Below are positions 59,048 through 64,000 of a DNA stretch of 64,000 nucleotides, one piece after another. Source of the stretch: Steromphala cineraria (lineage: Eukaryota > Mollusca > Gastropoda > Trochida > Trochidae). Under the pieces are notes generated by a model. It was not told where the DNA came from. It made no database searches and saw only the letters and a list, made by a program, of their open reading frames with translations. The number at the start of each line of letters is the position of its first letter. Position 1 is the stretch's first letter. The DNA lies in contig OU744737.1 of NCBI GenBank assembly GCA_916613615.1, positions 6,406,001 to 6,470,000 on the forward strand, written 5' to 3'. The translations under genes and the position numbers were made by a program.

Positions 59048-59396
59048 TAGGGGCAGTAGCACGTTTTTTGATTATTTCAAATTCTAAAATGTTCACTGAT
59101 AATTGTAAGTACATGCTAAACGTATTATTTTGACAGTGTTAAAAATTTCATTACACAAGCCAATCATCCATAGTCAGAGGACAATGTATGAAGATTCACA
59201 TAAATCCATTTTGTGTGAACACCTTTAATTCATTTGGCGTAAGGAAAAAGAATCGCATGGGTAAACTTTATGTTATTTATTTGATTTATTACTGCCTCCT
59301 TTAGTTTGAATACATTGTCTTTCAATTGGAACCATTAATTTTCATTTTCCTGACATCACCTTAAATTCCCCCTAAAAACGTGCTACTGTCCCTTTA
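59048..59396 (+). mobile_element. GGGGCAGTARCACG MITE, full copy
   Basis: Complete element from AGGGGCAGTAGCACG to CGTGCTACTGTCCCTTT, about 350 bases. It has conserved interior blocks such as CACAAGCCAATCATCCATAG and no coding frame. Confidence 0.85.
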
Positions 59397-59399
59397 AAC

Positions 59400-60388
59400 C
59401 TTTCCCCATGCGATGACATGGAGGAACTGGTATTTGATACACAGCATAAAGTATTTGATTTATTAAATGATTCTTACAATTATATGTCATTAAAATACCC
59501 GATTCACCCCAGTATGTCACTTCTCATTATAAAATGAATATAATACTGAAAACATACGTTTGTTATTTTTAATGGAACGTGTAAGAGATATGATGCACTT
59601 GACATGATCATCTGTTATATTACGCCGAGTTTATGGGATAGAATGGGAGATGCCTGATGCAATCAAAGTTAGTTGTGCAGTCAGCCACGCAGTTCTAAAT
59701 CATCATTTTGGCTACTGAATCATGGCAAAAGCATTGTGAAATGAACCATCCTTTCCATGCGAGAAGTGTTGTCATTTGAAAAAGAAATCAAATGCATTGT
59801 AGTGCAATTGTTTTCCGCAATTCTTTTTTAGCTTAGAATAAATTGAGATTACCAAGTATTATCCAAACATTGTTGGTGGCAATTTCTGTGAGAAACAAGG
59901 CTGAAATGCAGTTGAGAGGGCTCATTCTCAACATCTTGATACAGAAAACAGATCAAAGGTGGTAGTTTCAATTCAAAATGTATCTGCGATGCAGTTGATA
60001 CCCTTGATCTAATCTCGACATCGCAATACCCTTGGATTGTAACATTTTATACTTTATTCGTTGTAAGGAAAGTGGTCATATAGATAACGACTTGACCGCA
60101 TAACCTAAAACTGGCATAAGAAACAAAATAATTGTAAAGGCCAGGATTGATGTAAGTGCTGATTAGATGTGCGACTTGCAAAACTGAGAGAATGAATTTA
60201 AATGCGAATTTTGGAAACGAATAAAATTTCGTTTTAGAGATGAATTTCAGGTCAAACTGAATATAGTACAAATTCTTGTATTGTTTACATATTGCGATAT
60301 TAGCAATGATAAAGTTTTCTTGACAGTTGGAAACCATCACATATACAACCTTTAAAAAGGCATAACTTCAATGATAAGGGATGAATGT
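59400..60388. other. Stretch with no recognisable gene
   Basis: AT-rich flank between two MITE copies; no exon or RNA gene recognised. Confidence 0.4.
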
Positions 60389-60740
60389 TTAAAGGGGAAG
60401 TGACACGTTTTTTGACAATTTTATATTTAAAAGTTTCACTGATAATGCTAAATGTATTCTTTTTGACAGTGTCAAAAATCATATTATACAAGCTAATCAT
60501 CCATAGTCAAAAGACAAAGTATGAAGATTCACATAAAATCCATTGCCGGCCATTTTGTGTGGACACTTTTAATTCATATTGTGTAAGAAAAAGGAATCGC
60601 ATGTCTAAACTTCACGTTATATTTTTGAGTTACTACTGCTCAATTTAGTTTAAATACATTGTCTTTAAATTGGAACCATTAATTTTCATTTTCCTGAGAT
60701 CACCTTATATTACCCCTAAAAACGTGCTACTGCCCCTTTA
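60389..60740 (+). mobile_element. GGGGCAGTARCACG MITE, full copy
   Basis: Complete element from AAAGGGGAAGTGACACG to CGTGCTACTGCCCCTTT. It lies about 1 kb after, and in the same orientation as, the copy at 59048-59396. Confidence 0.85.
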
Positions 60741-62327
60741 AAAGTAAAAGTTGGGCTTTACTTCATCTATATGTCCTAATTTGGTGTTTTGAAAATATGT
60801 CTTTAAAACGTTTTTAATTGCACAAATTCTTCTCCTAAATTATATATCTTAAAATATCTTTCGTTTTGGCAATATGAAATGCATTTCATATTGACAACAA
60901 TATATCTTCATGAATTATATTTTTTCTTTTTTGAATATAATGAAAAAGATTGGGTTCGAGGCAAAGAATCTTCATATCAATTGATGATAGAAAATTGTTT
61001 TTTCTAGGAACTGATTTACGTGTCGAGTATTGCAATTCAAATTATTATTTCATGACATTTATGATAAAATATATGAAAAAAATATTTAAAAAGTCTACAA
61101 GGATTCTAATGATAGTTGAATGTTTCCTAGAGAATTCGGAGAGTCCTCTTCATTACCCGTTGGTGCTTTAAAGTTATTATGATCCAACTTTCCTATCGTA
61201 TGCAGAAATCTTACCAACCTAGTTTTGTAAGCCATTGTTCAAATTCACTTATGTATTAGTTATGGATAAAATATATTTGTAGAAACTTCATGACCCCAGC
61301 AACGCGCACTCATTTTTTTAATCTAACTTAATATAGTTGAATATGTGTACTGACAATAGTGTAGTTGTCTCAAATTGCTACAGGCTTATGCACATAGCGA
61401 TAAAAACACATTTTCAAAACATTGTCAGTGTTTCAAAGTTGAAAAAACCCAAAACAAATATCTTCAAAAGCAAATAAATTTTAATCTTGCACAATGTTAT
61501 GCATGGTCCAACAATGTATACAATTACACGTTGATGTACGTGTTTTGCGAGATAAGCATAACTTCGTTCTCTTCAATAATAGTGATATTTTGTGAATGTT
61601 CATGGTGTTCACTGTGGTAATGGGGATCAACTGATACCCTTGCCTTCATATACATTTCCCATGAAAGGAGTGCCGTACAAATAGCCTGACTTAAATAACA
61701 TGTGGCATGGTTGACAGTCGTACCTTTGCCTGTGCGGTAATGCAATATATGTGTCTACAAACCCAACAAATTGCGCAGGTAAATCTGTGTCAACAAGAGC
61801 CAGTTTGCCCTCATAAGCATATACGTGAAGTGTGGTCTAAAGTGTATGATTGATTTCTTATTACAAAATCACGTTTCGACGTGATCAAAAAATGATTTTA
61901 TCGCTACCTTTATTATTACCCTGAAGGAATGAACGTCTACATCTACTATTAAGCACTTGTGAGCAAGAAGGACCTTGCATCCTGCTTTCAAGCATCCATT
62001 TTTACAGGTGGACTTAGTGCAATGTGGATGAGGTGCATTAATGAGAAACACACCACAAGATGAAACCTCGGAGTCAAAGAGGTGTGTGAGAGGCTACATC
62101 ATTGTGCTCCAAGCAGCAAATTAAAATGTTCAACCTCACGTTCAGCGATCCTATATAAAACTGAGTTGTGCATCTTGTTGACTACCATCTTACTTAATAC
62201 GACAAATCAATGTCTAACTGTTATTATATTATAATACTCTTTTGCCATGTCTTCTGTTTCTTGGTGCTGTGAATTATTATGTGACCTGTATCAGATCAGA
62301 TTTGTCAATATCCGATCATTTCAACTT
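60741..62327. other. No gene recognised; SINE-like block at the right
   Basis: No exon is supported. 61910-62110 has words shared with 63290-63560 in related order (TTATTACCC, GTGCAATGTGGATGA, CACACCACAAGATGAAAC against CACAACACAGGATGAGAC), so it belongs to a dispersed SINE-like repeat. Confidence 0.45.
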
Positions 62328-62800
62328 CAAGGAAGAGTTTTATCTTCGTCAATTGGTCAATGGGTAAGGAAGAGTTTAATCTCCGTCAATAGGTCAATGA
62401 GTAAGGAAGAGTTCTATCTCCGTCAATGGGTCAATGAATAAGGAAGAGTTTTATCTTCGTCAATTGGTCAATGAGTGAGGAAGAGTTTTATCTTCGTCAA
62501 TTGGTCAATGAGTGAGGAAGAGTTTAATCTTCGTCAATAGGTCAATGAGTAAGGAAGAGTTTTATCTTCGTCAATTGGTCAATGAGTGAGGAAGAGTTTT
62601 ATCTTCGTCAATTGGTCAATGAGTGAGGAAGAGTTTAATCTTCGTCAATAGGTCAATGAGTAAGGAAGAGTTTTATCTTCATCAATGGGTCAATGAGTAA
62701 GGAAGAGTTCTATCTCCGTCAATGGGTCAATGAGTAAGGAAGAGTTCTATCTTCATCAATGGGTAAATGAGTAAGGAAGAGTTTTATCTCCGTTATTCGT
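62328..62800. repeat. 37-bp minisatellite
   Basis: About twelve to thirteen units of GTAAGGAAGAGTTTTATCTT, CGTCAATTGGTCAATGA. The unit varies at a few fixed positions (TTTATCTT, TTAATCTT or TCTATCTC; TTGG or TGGG). It is similar in wording to the 22-bp unit at 24283-25213. Confidence 0.95.
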
Positions 62801-64000
62801 CTTACAACTTCTAAATGCCTCTCAAAGAAAATCAACGAATAAGCAAACTGTTTATTGAAAGCAACATAAAGTATCTGACCTGTTTGCCACGGAATCCATG
62901 AGTACGATTTCATAATCTTGTTTACGATCAAGTAACTCTCGTTCAAGAAGCAACATTTATTTTCAACAAATTATGTAAAAATAATCACTTCTCTTTTGAG
63001 ATTAACAGACGTAGATCCGTTCTGCGAAGAGGCATCAGTGATACTGGACCATGTTGCAAGGCATAAGTGATGAAATATTTCCAATCCCAATCACATAATC
63101 TTACTACAACGTTTGCAATAATTTACAACATGTGGCTTGTTTTCCCAATGTTGAAGATCATTAATGAAAATTCGAAAAAAACAATTTTGTGAAACAAGCA
63201 AAAATATATATATATATATACGAGGTTACGTTGCTAATACTCACACAGTGATCAATATTAATAATAATGTGTATACTTATTTTACGCCTTTTCCACGCCC
63301 TAAAACATGCTCACAGCGCTACATTATTACCCCGAAGAAGTGTACTTTCACAGCTGCTACTAAGCGCTAATCACGACCATGTAGGTCAGTAGATCCAATG
63401 TTCCGGTACCCATTTTAACAGCTGGGCGGATTGAGTGCAATGTGGATGAAGTGCCTTGCCCAGGGCCACAACACAGGATGAGACCCAAGTCACAAATTTT
63501 TGGTGTCTCCACCTGGATTCCATGCTAACCCCTACACCACTGTGCTCAAGCAAGATTCACAGTATAGTCCAGCAGATAAGTGGGGAAACTGTGGTATTTG
63601 TTTCCCGCATGAAACTTAGTACACTGATAGAGGATTTTATCATGAAGATTTTCAGATATAGGGACACTTCTAACAAAATTAGCGGCCATTCAAAAATGGC
63701 GGCTGTCGGGTAGTAAGACAACATTATCTAAGACTCATATATTTGGAGAAGAACACCTAGGAATTTTTTGTTTGTGATGATAATTCAAGTCTATAATTGG
63801 TTTTGTATTTTTCACTAAAAAAAAGATTTTCGAGATTTTCAATTATCTCTCAACAAAATTACTCAAATCAAAGAAGAAGGGAGATAACTCATGTGAGCAT
63901 TCCTCATCTCAACTATCTGGAGAGAGAGGACACCTAAACCAAACTACTTGAAGAAGGGGAGGCAAGGTTTGGAAATAAAGATATGAAAGTATGAATATTA
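62801..64000. other. Right end, SINE-like repeat only
   Basis: 63290-63560 carries a dispersed repeat (GCTCACAGCGCTACATTATT, TTCCGGTACCCATTTTAACA, GTGCCTTGCCCAGGGCC). 63680-63710 has GCGGCCATTC and GAATGGCC-like inverted words. No gene is recognised. Confidence 0.45.

Overview
The window is AT-rich, intron-rich animal DNA with split genes (GT-AG introns), many transposon relics and several minisatellites. It is most likely from a marine mollusc, probably a bivalve: one gene joins chitin-binding and LamG-like modules as in PIF-type shell matrix proteins, and the interspersed repeats look molluscan to me. This assignment is inference. Two multi-exon genes can be assembled, both on the + strand. 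A 500-base assembly gap lies at 1954-2453.

Left part (1-9390): no convincing gene. It holds copies of a short terminal-inverted-repeat element (GGGGCAGTARCACG ends). One copy is split by about 1.05 kb of inserted DNA, which contains a second element with its own inverted ends and a near-perfect foldback hairpin.

Gene 1 (about 9425-14620): a secreted protein of 413 residues in seven coding exons, with a signal peptide, two clear peritrophin-A type chitin-binding domains, a third cysteine motif and a LamG-like C-terminal half. A 612-bp tandem duplication has doubled its terminal exon. Both copies of that exon are identical and carry the same splice acceptor and stop.

Middle (15.2-33.5 kb): a retroelement graveyard. 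An almost complete endonuclease-RT non-LTR element lies on the - strand, with one in-frame stop and two frameshifts. Three more 5'-truncated non-LTR fragments, a further RT tail fragment and a Tc1/mariner transposase relic are present. Around them are a 22-bp minisatellite of about 40 units, a six-unit 146-bp repeat, and a pair of 178-bp inverted repeats, each next to a TTTCGC-rich array.

Gene 2 (37228-58520): a complete 14-exon SLC6 sodium-coupled transporter of 622 residues whose introns keep frame throughout. It looks like an amino-acid (glycine-transporter-like) member. Two of the five classical chloride ligands are changed. Its introns are unusually full of minisatellites, hairpin elements, repeated TGACGTCA octamers and partial copies of exon 2.

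Right part (58.5-64 kb): no gene seen. It holds two full GGGGCAGTARCACG elements, a 37-bp minisatellite whose unit resembles the 22-bp one, and SINE-like sequence. The two host genes are independent; nothing suggests a shared pathway.
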